Assembly: GCA_003988855.1 (NCBI GenBank)
Contig: QYAI01000042.1
Coordinates: 146,670-210,669, forward strand
DNA from: Arachnopeziza araneosa
Lineage: Eukaryota > Ascomycota > Leotiomycetes > Helotiales > Arachnopezizaceae
DNA length: 64,000 bases
Direction of reading: 5' to 3'
Part shown: in pieces, positions 21,647 through 35,200 of the stretch
Layout of the letters: every line of letters begins with the position of its first letter
How positions within the stretch are numbered: the stretch's first letter is position 1
Notes under the pieces: model-generated
Seen by the model: the letters and a program-made list of their open reading frames with translations, nothing else
Databases searched by the model: none
Told to the model about the DNA's origin: nothing
Made by a program: the position numbers and the translations under genes

Positions 21647-24600
21647 TTAAGCCTGGCTCAAGAACTTCAACGCCTCTTCTCTTTCTGCAGCAGGTAACAT
21701 GCTGAGCACCTGTTGAACACCCTTCAATCCGCCCTTGCTGTTTCCTCTAAGGAGCGCCGCCACATCAAACGCCACACCCTCAGTCTTTAGTGCCTCAACC
21801 TTCTCGTGCACCACCTTTCTATTCTCTTCATACCACATCGCCACTTCTTTGTCAGCAGTCTTAAAGTTTGAAATGCCGGTCCAGGCACCAAGAGTGTCGA
21901 GATTTCTGGTTCTTGAAGCTAGAGGATTTTTGGAGGCTGTTGCCATGCGCTTGATGATGTATTCTTCATTCACACGGCGGCGTACACGCCAGTAAAAGAA
22001 CCGTCTTGCCTCACGCCAGACGAGGGATTGGCGGATGACATCCTTGGCCTTCATTCTGCCTGCGCGATCGTGAAGATCAGCAAATTGTAGCGAGACCTGC
22101 ATGTAAACCGGCAGCAAAAGTTGTTCGCGTGCAGTAGCCTTGACTTTGATAGCGCTCAACTCTTCGGCAGTAAGTGACTTGTCAGCTAACTGTTTTCTGA
22201 GTGCGCCGTACTCGGGATCCAGTCGTGCCATGGTCTCGAGCTGCTTGTCGCGTCGGTACTTAATATTAACAATGCCTTCTGGTTCCAGAACGCCTCCGCG
22301 TGATTCTTCGTCAGCATACATTTCCATAAACTCGGAATTGATTGTAGGATCGACGACGACCTGAAACTTGTTAGCGGGTGATCACGAGATCGGAACGGAA
22401 AGTTGCTTACCCAAGAACCACCTCTCAATTCTCCGTATGGAGGAATGTAGACGAAAATTGGCTGCTGGTATTTGACAAGCGCATCGACAATGTAAGATCC
22501 GTATTTGAGAACCTCATTGTACATGTCACGCTGACCACCAGAGAATCCTCTCCAGTTTGCTAAGATCATCAACGGCAGTTGCTCACCGTTGTTGAAATCA
22601 TTGATGGCTTGTGCAGTCTTGAATGCTGAGTTAGGGTACCAGACTCCACCAGCTTCGTTCGTGATCTGTTCCATGGAATCAGGGTTGGCGGGGTCTGCTG
22701 GGGTGATATTCTCCACAGATCGAGTTTCAACTGCAATGACACCCATTGGAATGCCACCTAGTCGTGCACGGCCGACAACGACAGTCTTAGCCCAACCACC
22801 AAGCGTCTCGATAAATGAGTCTTTATCGAAAAGACCAGGCATGAACCCTTCCTCGTCGTCCTTTCCAGAGATCAACCATCTCACATCGTAAGATTGCTTA
22901 GGAGGTGGTGTGTAGACAATGTCACGGTCCCAAGAATCAATCGCAGGTCCGATTGGCAATGGGTTATTGCGCTTGTCTGGGACATATGCCATCCACTCGA
23001 CAATCTTGGATACACCCTCGAAATCATCGTTCGCAGTCATGTGAGAGACACCATTCTTATACATAATTTGAGTACCACCAAGCTGCAAGTTAGAAGTGTA
23101 GACTTCACGGCCGAGAAGCTTGTTGATCGCAGGAGCACCAGTCAAAATAATAGGCTGACCCTCAATCTGGATAGCACGCTGGCCGAGTCGAACCAAATAC
23201 GCACCGATACCTAGAGAATGATTAGATGAATTTCTTCCGCATAAAGATAAGTACCTACCAACTGATCGACAAGTAACCAAAGTGATGGTGAAAATATCCT
23301 CGTATGCTCGGCTGGTGGCACCAGCGATCAAACCGGAGCCTTTCAAACACTCCACACCAAGTCCATCCTCAGCGCCAATAATTGTTGTAATGCGGTGTCT
23401 GGTCTCTCCATCCTCAATGACTTCCTCTGTGATTACGTCCTTTGTCTTACCATCTTCGAAGCGCTTCTTGGCGTCCGAAGTCAAATAGAGATATTTGAAA
23501 CCAGCTTCTGGTCTCTCGGGATCATTCCATGCAACATTGAAATGAGGAATCAATTCTTGAGCCATGCCAATGCGAGCACCAGAGTTAGCAGAAAGGTAGA
23601 TTCGAGGAATACCAAGCTTTCTCGCAAGCTCGGTACACTTGTGGAAGAACTGATCTTCCTTGGGGCCAAAAGTACCAGTATTAAATGTGATGTCGTTGGC
23701 AATAACCACAAATTTACGGCCACGAGGATACTCAGGAGTGCGAGCAGTGACAACCCATGCAACCATACCGTGAGAGTTGGTACCAGGCTCACGGAAGACT
23801 TCAGCAAGGTTGTCGCTATCATCCAAAACAAGTTCACTGTAATCAATGCACTCACCAGTTGGAGGTTGTTTATCAGCCAACGAAGGATGCTTCTTGACAG
23901 CCTTGGCCCAATTGATTTGTATGGCTTGTCTGAAAAGCTCTGGGAAATCGTATACATATTGGGTGCCCATCAAATGAGCCTTGTATCGTTTTGGTTGCAG
24001 CCATTCTTTCGTAGGATATGGAGTTGATACAGGTCTCAAGTGCATGGAACCAATCTTCGTTGTGCCTCCAATGCTCTGAAACACCCATTCACCACCTTTC
24101 TCTGACTTGCGCTCAGCATACATCTCGACCTGAATGACATAACCTGAGGTATTCGTGATGACAACACGAAGAGGGTATGGCATGCCAGTAGTAGGTTCTG
24201 TGCAGACGATACGAATTTCAGCACCAGTGACGCGAAGACGCCAGAGACGACGACCGAAACGCTCCAAGAAACCACCGAGAGCTTCTTCGACCTCGGGTGG
24301 TTGTAGAGGGAAGACAGGAGAAAAGTTGATGAAGATGTGGTTGAGATCAGAGTTGTTATTACCAATGATCTCAAGAGCATCCAGAATGTCATTCATCAGT
24401 CTATCAGACTCAGAAATAAGATACTCAGCAGTCGGGATTTCGTCACGCAGCCTTCCAGGTCGAACAACTGCACGGGTAAAGTACCGTTTATCACCTTCGA
24501 CATCTTTACCAGATGCTTCATAAATGTGAATGTTTCGGTTTTCGGTAAAGATTGGCTTAATTCTGAATTTTGAAAGTCTTCCAAGCTCAAGTTGGTAAGC

Positions 24601-27600
24601 CAACGCTGGCTCAATGTGACGAATAGATTGGTCTTCACCATACTCGGGGCCACGGAAGGTGTAGTAGCCAGGATATGATCCATCCTTGTGACCACAGATG
24701 AATGTAAGACGACGAATACGGCGAGCTAAAAGCTCATCCTTATATTCTTTCACGATTGCGTTGATTCTGGTAACAGTATCGTTGTCATCAAGACTCTCAG
24801 CATCTCGGACAGCGACATTCACGACAGCAGAGAGTTCATCGTCATTATTCAATAAAGGTGTGGTTGTCCTTCGCTTTCCCGATAGATCCGGCATCGATCC
24901 ATTCGCGATAGATCTCTTCTTGCTTCCGGCAACTGGTAGAGCCTCGAGCGCCCGCATTAAGTACTCCTCTGCTTCATCGAGGTATTGAACTGGAACAATG
25001 ACACCTTTTCTTGTTGGTTCCGAATCAGTCTTATTGACCAGGTATGACATATCACTGATAGATGCCACGCGCTGGAATGGATTGTGACCACTGGATGGAG
25101 TAGCCGGAGTAGATGGGGCGGAACCTTGGATTGGCATGCCAAATTCAGAAGAACCGACTCTGCGAAGGACGAAATCCCAAGAGACGATGAAAGGAGGTTC
25201 TGTTGAGTCGTTGTGATACTCGATCTTCTTCAAAGAGTAAGCACGGTATGCTCGTCGGATATAGACTTCAAGTGCTGCAAGGGAAACCCAAGGATCTGGG
25301 TGTCCGAAGAAAATGGGTAGAACATCGAACACAGTGTATTTCGAGTCCACAACTTCCTTGAGAACCTCGATATCTGGTTCTCTGTGCTCCCAGCCAGTCT
25401 CGCCATATCTTGACTCGACGACCGAAGATCTTAAGATGTGTTCCATCTGGGCAGTGCGCTCTTCCAAAGATGGCATGGCACATTGGATGAGCAGCTCACG
25501 AGCTTTCAACGACACCTTTGCGGTTTGTCGAGACTCCAACTCGGTCAATTTCCTCAAAGCTGGTCTGAAGTACTTGGAAACATTTCCAGCATTCGGCTTA
25601 TTGGGTTTGTATTCTTCAAGAATTGCGAGGATCAGGTTGTTCTTAGCCCCAACTCTGCTGTGTGAGAGGACAACTTGGATGACCTTAAGTATATCATCTT
25701 TGTTCTCATCTCTAAGCTTGAGAATGACTTCTTCGTCACGAGATGAGCGACCAGAGAAGAGTTTCTCGACTGACGCATACTGATCCAAGAGTCCAGAGAA
25801 GACACCAAATTCATGAACCTTTGGACCTTCAGTATATCGGTCAATAACCTCAGTCAATGGAAGAAGGGTAGTCTTCAGCAGCTCAGCATCCGCGGAAGAG
25901 ACATTCTCCTCCAAAAACTTTGAAAATGCTTTGGAAAGGTTTTTGGCAGGGAATTCTCCCTTGCGAGACTTGGCACGGTCGACGATCTGAGTAAAAGTTG
26001 CATCAAGTCGTTGAGGCATACGAGCGTGGAGGGCCGAGAACTGTGCGTTCCACTCGCTGTATGGGAGTTCTGGATCGCGAAGGACATCTATGAGCTCCTT
26101 CAGAGTGGATTGCATAATGACTTGATTATCGAATCCATCCAAGATGTTCTTAAGAATGGTATGTAGAAGCAAGAATCGCTGGGATGGTTTCGAACCCACA
26201 ACCTGAGGTGGCCCAAGATCTGGTAAATGACCCAGGAAAGGTTGAGCGTTCTTTACTCTTGAAGGATCATCTAGAGCTAATATACCCAAGATATCACCAG
26301 CCTCAAGTGTTGCTCCTGGTTGCTTGATGAATTGCACAATACCGTCTTCCTGCGCGAGAAGAGGCATGTACATCTTCATGACTTCGACTTCTGCAAATGC
26401 TTGACCAGCTTTGATGTGTTCTCCGTTGTCTACAGTGAATTTGACAAGCTTTCCTGGTGATGGAGTTCGGAGCTGAGTAGGATCGTTTTCTTGCTCAAGT
26501 AAGCAGGTCTTGCTATCCACGCTGAGACGAGTTGCGCCAACTTCTTCCTTCCAGTAGACGTTGTGACTGCGTCCACTCAAAAGGACAAGAAGACCTCCAT
26601 CGCTCAGAGCTCGGACACCAACAGAGCATTTTGATCCATTGATGAACAAATGATAACTGTCCAAACTTGATCGAGTAGCCGTGAATTTGTACCGATGGCC
26701 ATCATAGATAAAATCGACAGGGAAGACTGTTTTGAGAATGTCCTTAGCAGGAACCTGACCCTTCTCCAAGCTTGTCCGGTAATCTAAAATGCAGGCTTCG
26801 CTAGCGATATGCGCTTTACAAACCGCACCACAGACAACAGCCAACATGGGATCTGGTCGCTCCGCAGTTAACTTTTTTGAAATCAACTCATCGAGCCATC
26901 CAGTTGTAATGGTGTTACCCTCGAAAGCAGGTGTTTCCAAAAGTTTGATCAAATATTCAACTGTTGTCCTGAAGTCACCTCGAATACTCAATTCCTTCAA
27001 AGCAACAATCATATGCTTCCGCGATGCTGAACGGTTCTCACCATATGCGAAAATGTGACCAAATTGACTGTCAGAGTAACTGTGAATACCACCAGAAGTG
27101 CCCACGGAAAAGTAGCCCCAGACGTTAGAACTACTTCTAAAATTCAAATCGTGCATTTTACCATTCGAAGGTTTGAAACCCTCTCCAGGGTCTTCGGAAG
27201 TAATTCGACAAGCAGTTGTGTGTCCTTTTGGCTTCGGCCGCCTTTGAGTCTTCAAACTTTCTGGATTTGTAAAATCAAAGTCGATTTCAGTGGTAGTGTA
27301 TTGATCAACTCCATATAATAATCTGATATCGCGGATTCTGTGCAGAGGAAGACCCATTGCGATCTGAAGCTGGGCCGCAGGCAAGTTCACACCAGTAACC
27401 ATTTCAGTTGTAGGATGCTCGACTTGCAATCTGGGATTAAGCTCCAAGAAGTAGAATTTGTCGTCGGCGTGCGAGTAGAGGTATTCAACCGTACCAGCCG
27501 AAACGTAACCTACAAGTCTTCCGAGACGGACAGCCGCTTTCTCCATTGCCTGGAAAGTTTCTGGTCTGGCGATTGTGACAGGAGCTTCTTCGATAATCTT

Positions 27601-28709
27601 TTGATGTCTTCGTTGAACTGAGCAATCTCTTCCGAAGAGCGAAATATTATTTCCGTACTGATCAGCAAGCAACTGAACTTCCAGGTGTCTCGCATTTCCT
27701 GCAAGCTTCATAATGAAGATTGGAGATCCTGGAATCTCACTTGCGGCAGCTTTATAAAGAGCTTCGAAACCATCTGGAGAGTCTGCTTTTCGAATACCCT
27801 TTCCACCACCTCCTTCTGAAGCTTTGATCATAACTGGGAAGCCAATGTGTTGAGCCTTTTTGAGACCTTCTTGCCATGATTGAACGCATCCTTTCGTGTA
27901 GATTTCATCATCAACCGTCACAATGCCATCCTTATTAACCGCGACTTGATCAACGCCTGTACCAGACCAGGGTATGCAAGGGACCTTTGCGTGCTGTGCA
28001 ACAATTGTAGATGAAATCTTGTCTCCGAGCGATCGCATTGCAGATCCTGGAGGACCAATAAACACAATCTTTTTTGGTGAGGCCGCTAACGACTCGGGTA
28101 GTTTTGGGTTTTCTGATGCATGTCCCCTACTCAATGTTAGGATTTCCCTTTTGTATGTGCAGTCAAGTAAACTTACCAACCAGCCCAAACTGCATGTACA
28201 CCCATACGCTCGGCAACATCGACAATTAACTCAACGTTGGCGTAATTGTTGTTATTCGTGCCTCCAGGAACCTCGACATACTGGTCCGCCATGCGGATGT
28301 AGTCTGCGTTGGCTTGCAGATCCTCAGGCGTCGCCATCACAGTAAACTGGATAGCTTTCTCGTCGCCGAAAGTCTCGTAGGCCCATTTTCTCACTGACCG
28401 AATCTCCTTGACTGCCGCAATACCATTGTTGGCTATCAGAACCTGCAAAAATCACCCAGTGTCAGCACGGAATTCTGTGGGATGCATCCTTCCTTCAGGC
28501 TTACGGACATTCGTAATGACAGTATGGCCGTCGTGGTTAGCCACGAAGTCCTTTACTTTTCCAGGAGCAGCATTCTCCAGCTTGTTGCCGCCAATGAAGT
28601 GGTCTGCTAGATTATGTTTCGCTGCGTACGAGGCCTTTCCGTTCACGATAGGGACGACTTTGGAGCCATTCGACTTGACCCCGTTGCTATGGCCATTGAG
28701 TTCGGCCAT
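21647..28709 (-). CDS. acetyl-CoA carboxylase, multidomain
   Basis: ACC1 carboxylates acetyl-CoA to malonyl-CoA, the committed step of cytosolic fatty acid synthesis. Five exons on the minus strand (28709-28509, 28442-28177, 28126-23259, 23210-22411, 22360-21647) give 2282 aa, the standard fungal length. The introns are 66, 50, 48 and 50 nt, and all phases agree. The biotin carboxylase domain comes first, with the Gly-rich ATP loop EGGGGKGIRKA and VEHPTTEMVTGVNL. The biotinyl site EVMKM places the modified lysine at about residue 740, close to yeast Lys735. The ACC central domain and the carboxyltransferase domain follow (GARIGMAQEL, IILTGAPAINKLLGREVYTSNLQLGG). The 48-nt intron 3 is in frame without a stop. 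Intron 1 uses an unusual GTCCGT donor. Many long plus-strand frames here are antisense shadows. Confidence 0.97.
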
Positions 28710-30340
28710 GGTTGCGATGAGAACTGCTCGTTGCAGGCGAGCGAAGGGAGAGCTGTCGCCAGTGGTAAGCGGTGCTCAATTCCCTTTCTTCCAGGTGCAG
28801 AGAATGTGTCTTCTCTAAGTGTCCTTCTGGGAGCTGTGAAGAATCCCAGGGCCGGACAACCAAATCTAAAAAAAACGCCGGGGATTTAGCCTGCACGAAA
28901 CCCAATATGATATGAAGGGTATTATGTCCAAAGATGTAGATGAGAGGACTTGGTGGGAGGGAGTAAAGCAGGTAGGATGGGGAAACAAATCCTTTGGAGA
29001 TTAGTGAGATGAGGCCGCTTTTTCTCTAACTCCGCTTCCTCAACCAGCTTGCCTCGCTCACCAAATCTGGCATTGCTCGGCCACCGAAGCTCCTTCGTTG
29101 GGTGGAGCTAGGCCTATTGGGGGAAGAGCGATGAACCATCACCATCGTCTAACTTTGCGCGTCGTGAACATCCACAAACATCACCACCAGCGCCCATCTC
29201 CTCGAGCTTCTGCCGGCTCATTTCGGATCATTCATCCTCCCTCATCCCTCGCCCAGACGCGCAGATATTCCCACGCACCCCCCATACTGTTGAGATTGGA
29301 GAAAGTCCGATGGGAGATTCAGCCACGGGCTATCGGCCCTCCAGGTATTTCATCGCCAGGGGTGAGATATGCACCGTGATGCCTGTCTCCCGAAGACTGT
29401 GGCTGGCAGTCAGTGCAAGCCACCTCACTAGAAGCGTCCCCACCGACTCCCGCGCCGTCTTAATGTTGGGGAAGAAGAATTTCGGTTGATAAGAATCTGG
29501 TCAACTCAACCTCAATCATCTCGATCCTTGACACTCGATTCACGCTCCACAGATGCAGATCTCAATGTCTGACACCCCGTCGTCATCCACAGGCTGTCAC
29601 CACCACCCTCACATCCGCAATCGCACATCGGGAATAACCCCGAACCTAATCTGTCTCGCTTCGTCATCCTCACTTGCCTCATCTGCTCCAATTCCGAGAT
29701 CCCTACCGGACGGCATCGAAAGGCAACCATATAAACAGCCTCCACGTACCACATCTTCCCTATCTATCACTGACAGTACCACTGAATATGGAAGAATACC
29801 TCCCGTCCACCGATAGTTAACCAAGCGAAGATTCTCCTTTCCTCCTTTCATCACCCTCCTCCCTCGCAGATCCTCCCTCCAGCGTCGTCTTGTCGTTTAT
29901 CACCCTGACCACTCCTCTAGATAAGCGCGGCAAGTCCCTTACGGCCTTCCTTATTCTCCCCTACAGACCTACCGGTAGTGGATAAGATCAGAAGCCGTAA
30001 TACTACAGCACTAAGAACGCACAGCCAGGAGATAAACATTGCCGGACCGGCAGCTACCTACTCGCCGCTGCAGGACTACAAGTACACGTGCATGCGCCGA
30101 GCAGCAACTTAATCACTTTCATGAAACACTGGTTCAGCAGAAGAAAGCGCGGTGGGATTCCTCATTCACAATTAAATACTTCATATCCCCCTAATGGTAT
30201 CCTCGTCCCTAGCCCAGGCTCCGAAACGTAGCTCCACAACGCCAGGCTCATCGAATGAATGAATGCAATCATTGATGCAGAATCATCAAGCAATCGTCGT
30301 AACGTCGTTTCATACAACATGCACCGTTTCTAGTATACAC
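28710..30340. other. intergenic, ACC1 promoter side
   Basis: This 1.6-kb stretch holds the ACC1 promoter and leader and, at its right end, the 3' UTR of nudE. It is GC- and CT-rich. Several overlapping frames on both strands (29.1-29.9 kb) are Pro/Ser/His-rich translations with no signature. Confidence 0.4.
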
Positions 30341-32204
30341 TCAATAAGTCTCTCCCACTTCACTGATCTTCCTCGGTCGTCCAGGTGGTTTCATCTCATT
30401 CCCACCAGCCTCCTTGACTGACTGCCCACCACTGCTCGTCCTTCTTGGTAGTGATGTGACTGACCCGCTGAGCCGTCGAGGCAAAGGTAATGAGCTCCCC
30501 TCTAAATCTGCTTTCCCATATGTATTCCTCCGACTTGGGGTACCGAAATCTAATTCTTTGCCCTCGTCAAGATCGATATGTGACACACTCTGCGAATGAC
30601 CATGTCCATGACTCGCCCCAAGGTTCCCTCCGATACTCGATCGGGGTCTTCTCGATTCTGTAAATTGAGATTGAGAGTAGTGTCCTAGAGGAGTCCGCGC
30701 ACCGGACATGGATGTTCTGCTTGCCGGTCTGGCGAGGTCTGTTCGGGAGACGGGGCGATCGGGACGCACGAAACTGGTTCCACTGGCACGGCTGCTGGGT
30801 CTGCTATCGGTGCCTTCGCGGTTCGGAAGGGGCCCGAAGGAGAGTCGACTGATTCCTGAGGTCGAGAGTCTTGCAACATGTTTGGTAGATGTGGAGGACG
30901 GAGTATCCTCGGGTGCCGTAGAGGAATTACTTGCTGTGCTTCCTATCGTTCTTTTCCTGCTTCTTATAGTGACGCTTGGTGGCATGTAGTTTTGACCCAT
31001 TGCGGAGGAGTTTCGCGGGGAAGAGCGAGGAGGCGTAGAAATTGGAGCAGGAAGTTTCGATCTCGCGGATTGGACACGTTGTTCAAGTCGTTGCATTTGT
31101 GCTGTCAGACTTCGGATATGAGTAAGAGACGTAGAATTCGGCATGCCTTTAGTTGATGTTGTAGCAGGAGCCTTGGCCTTGGTGTTTCGAATGAGTGATG
31201 GAGTAGCATTTCGGGTTTTGGAAGAAGTAGTGGCAGCGGCAGGGCCTCTTGATGTTCGCAAATTTGAGGCCGCATACCTCGCCGTAGGCTTAGGTGTTGT
31301 GCTCGAATCCCCTGTCGGAAATTTCATCTTGCTCTTTGGTGGATTGCTGGGCGTCTTTAAAACAGTGCTTGCAGAACCAGACGCTTCGGAAATGGGTGGA
31401 GATGGTGGAGTTGTAGTCTCAGATATTGATTCACTTGTAGATATAGACTTGGTATCGGGAGGTGTCGTAATCATGGGTGAAGAGGTTGTAGATGCTGGAG
31501 AGTCTCCGTTGGCAGGGGAGCTGGGTGCGGTGATATCCGTCGTAATGGAAGGTAGTTGCCTTTTTCGAAGCTTATCTTGCATTATCTCAGCTTCGATCTT
31601 GAGGTCAGATAGCTCATCTCGTAGTCTTTGGGTTTCAATCCGAAGATTCTCTCGTTCTTGTTCCCCAATCTTGATCTCCTCCTCCATCATGACAGCTCTT
31701 TCGATGGCCACATTGTACTTCGATTCCAGATCCTCCAACGATGAAGACGTATTCCGAGCTTGCCTCTCGAAATCATCGTTCTGAACCTCGATGTCGCGCA
31801 GTTTGAGCTGTAATGTCCTGTTCGTATCTCGAAGGGTGGTGATCTCCTTTTGGAGCGTGTTCTGGGCTGTATTGGCCTCGGTTTTGGATTGTTTGTGCTT
31901 GGTCTGGAAAGGAACATAAGCAACTATCCTAGGCGGGATGCGACCTGTAGACATAACAAAGAATAATTCAACATACCTTCCATTCCTCAACTTCAAATCC
32001 CAAACTCTCTGCCTTCTCTTGCAAGGCGCGCTCCCTCTTCTCAGCTGCCTCGACATCCTTCTCCAACTCCGCTTCTAGCTCTTGACTGCTGGCTTGGAAA
32101 TCCGCTAACTCATGTTCCAGCTGTTCATATTGACGCTTGTAGTATGCGATCGCGCTCTCCGGCGTGGGGAAGTCGGTCGGTGGTGACGACGGTGTCTCAT
32201 CCAT
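30341..32204 (-). CDS. nuclear distribution protein NudE/Nde1
   Basis: NudE is a dynein regulator that works with Lis1 (NudF) in nuclear migration and spindle orientation. The exons are 32204-31977 and 31903-30341, with a 73-nt intron in phase 0, giving 596 aa. Residues about 15-200 form an almost continuous coiled coil, as expected for the Lis1- and dynein-binding half. The family block EEWKTKHKQSKTEA is rebuilt across the intron, and NTLQKEITTLRDTNRTL follows. The C-terminal two thirds are disordered and rich in Ser, Thr, Pro and Arg, with many likely phosphorylation sites (SPANGDSPAST and similar). That arrangement matches Aspergillus NudE and Neurospora RO11. The 213-codon frame on the opposite strand is a shadow. 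Confidence 0.9.
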
Positions 32205-35200
32205 GGATAGTTACCTTCTTGACAAGTTGTTGACAGTAATCTTGCTTCCCGTATGCGCCAGCCACAAAATGAGAACTCTTTGATCTGACTTCCTTAAATA
32301 TCAGTTTCTCCAATTTTCCTATCTGCGGTCAGACAGGTGCTGGCGATAATCCGTGGGAGGTGGCGGTGTGCTGCAGATGAGGTTGGTCGTGCTTGATGTT
32401 ATCGGTTCGTGATATCTATTATCGGAGATCGGTCGGTTCATGCGTCGATGCTATCATCCGGGGGAATATCTATACTGGGCGATAGCTCTATTTGTTGACG
32501 ACGTCGTTTCCTGAGGGTCCTGGAGTCCTGGAGTTCGTTGGTTTTGTCGTTGCTCGATGTCGTATAATTGTTGATGGTCCCCTTAAACTTGCTGCTGTTG
32601 CTTGAGCATTTGCCCGCTAACGCAGGGGTCTCCGAGCAACGCCTCTCTCCCGTGAGCCACAACACATCACTTCAAATTACCAGGCTTATTTCCATCTTGC
32701 ATCGTCTCGCACAACCACTCATCATCATAACGGCAATGCATTGGTTGGAATTAAATATGTCTTAACGCATTCTTGATGAAATTCATCCACACCATTTCTG
32801 GTTGGAATTTATTGGAAGCATTGTCTGCTTCAGAGCAAATTGCCGATACTTTGGATAAGGAAGTGCTCATTGGTATTCGTCACAGGTGCGTTGTTTTATT
32901 TCGGTTTTTAAAGCATTCAGAACGTGGCAACTTTCTAGAATAACTTACTAGAGCTGAAAAGAGCGAGAGAAGAAAGACAGATGGTTGTACTTCAATGTCC
33001 TAGAGGTTTCTGAGGCTTGAGTCGGAAATTCTGTCAAGTTCCTAAGTTTCACATGTACACTAGGAAGTATATCCTTTGTCTCAGACAATAGCCGTGATTC
33101 CTACTAGGCAGAAGTTCTCGAATCATGGCGAATCTAAATCCACTGCCTGTCACCATCGATAAACGGCTTTAGATAGTGCTACCTCTACCTTTGCTTCCTC
33201 CACTATCTGTCACCTTCGAGCCAGTAGTCTTACATCGCTGAACTCAGATATCGTAGTACAATATCTACAAAATATTCGAAAATGCCATGGTTGTTTCTTC
33301 GTGTTTCGCCTCGCCTCCTCAGAGGCCGTTGCTTTCTCTCGTAGCTAAGACAATGACTGCTGAAGAACTTAAACCACCAGTACCTGGAAATGTTTCTCAG
33401 TGTTTGCGAACCACGTCACCAGTATGACGAATTGAGCTACTTTGGTCTCAAAACTACGGTTTTGAATTCTTACTTGCTTTCCATGGGATTTGCGCGTATT
33501 CGCGATTGAAGATGAGGGATGAGGGATGAGAACGAAAGTCTCTGCTACCACCTCTAAAGTCATCTGGGCGCAATTTAGGTCGATATTGACACTCGATAAC
33601 TTAAGGCTATCCTAAGAAATATGATGAGATTCCTTCAGCACGAGCTCGTTAATATCTTCCGATAGTGTAACTGGATCTTCAAGGTTCGTTTGACTCAAGA
33701 TGATGAGAATAAGACTGATTTTCGGCTTCGAGAAAGCCGTGAGCTGTGGGAAATTATTCCACGCTCGTGAGATATGTGCCTGCTACGTATAGTAGAGAGT
33801 CTGGGACGAGTTACCTTACCTCCTACCCTGAAACCCTGTCGTTAACCGTTCTTATGTCTTGAATGCCTAGCACAGCATATGACCAGCACTGCAAAATGTC
33901 AGGGGATAGTCCAAACGAAGGTCAACTGCATTCTCGTCTTACCAATCATCATGAAGAGTCTAGCTAGTCAAGCGGAGAATTGATGTCGATATTCTGGCGA
34001 GACTGTAGGTACGGTCATAATCACCAGCGACCGGATATACTGCACACGTCTCTGTGATGGTGTATCCAACACATGAAATCACACATGTGTTCAAATTCAT
34101 CTCTACCCAATGTGAAAGGCTTAGAGTGAGACTTCAACCAATGTTCGGAGCTGAGAAAACAAGCTCCCAAGACAATAGTTGAGAAATGACGAAGACCTTG
34201 AATGCTCATGACAACCACACAAAACCGGGTGAGAATCTATTTTCATTGGCTTCAGCCATAAGAACTTATGCAAATCACACTCTAGCTGCATCTTACCGTC
34301 AGCTTAACTTGCCACGTTTCATACGTTAAAGATGAGATTGTAACACATGTACCACGTAACAATGGGAAACGAGATGTCGCTACGTTTCCTGAGAGTCCAG
34401 AAGATATCTTTGAGGTCAGCAGAATTTCCGCTTCTGTTCTCGCCCGGAAGAAAAGACATTAGCAACTTTAAAATGTTGCCTGCTAACCTGATATCCCATG
34501 TGTTCGGAATTACATATTTCGTATCACGAAAATAAGTTTCCTCTCAAAATCGACACTGAATCAGCTCAGACAAGTTACATAAACAGATAACCAGTAACTT
34601 AAAGCACCTTGTACGTAAGTAAATAACGATTTAAGTCTCAATACCCGAAGATAAGGTCAATAAGCAGTTACAAGGTTTATAGGGAGTGGCCACTCCATAC
34701 GTCCATGTTTCAGGAAATAAAAAGAAATATTAAGATTAAATCTAGAAATGCTAATAATTTCGTGATAATCCGGAAGGCAGATAGATTATCTTCACGCGTG
34801 CTTGAAGACTAGGTAAGCTATCAGCTATTTCTTTCACGTGAAAATCTCCCAATATTATACTTTCGACTCTGCACAGTGAATCAGCAACCTTCAGAAGTGG
34901 GGAATTCTGAATAGTACCTATATACTGTAGCCACGACATGAAGGAGGTGATTCTTCCCCTGCTACTAGAATGAAGTCTAGACATCCGCCCCGGTGAGGTG
35001 TACAGGTTGGCTTTAGCGGTGTGGCGCTTTTCGCTCCAAACAACCACACGCTGTATTTCACCACCAGCCTAACCTTCATACCTTGACAACGAAAAGATTT
35101 CATTGCAGTTATCGACTATCCATCAATGACATGGCCTAACCGCCACAGCCATCTAATAATAAGGCTATTGGCTACAGCGGCGGTTGTACAACTCTCTCAT

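Noticed and set aside
23395..24027. 210-codon plus-strand frame inside ACC1
   Set aside because: It is antisense to the carboxyltransferase domain and has no family features.
31143..31784. 213-codon plus-strand frame
   Set aside because: It is antisense to the disordered region of nudE and is Val/Gly-rich, as expected from the reverse of Ser/Thr/Pro codons.
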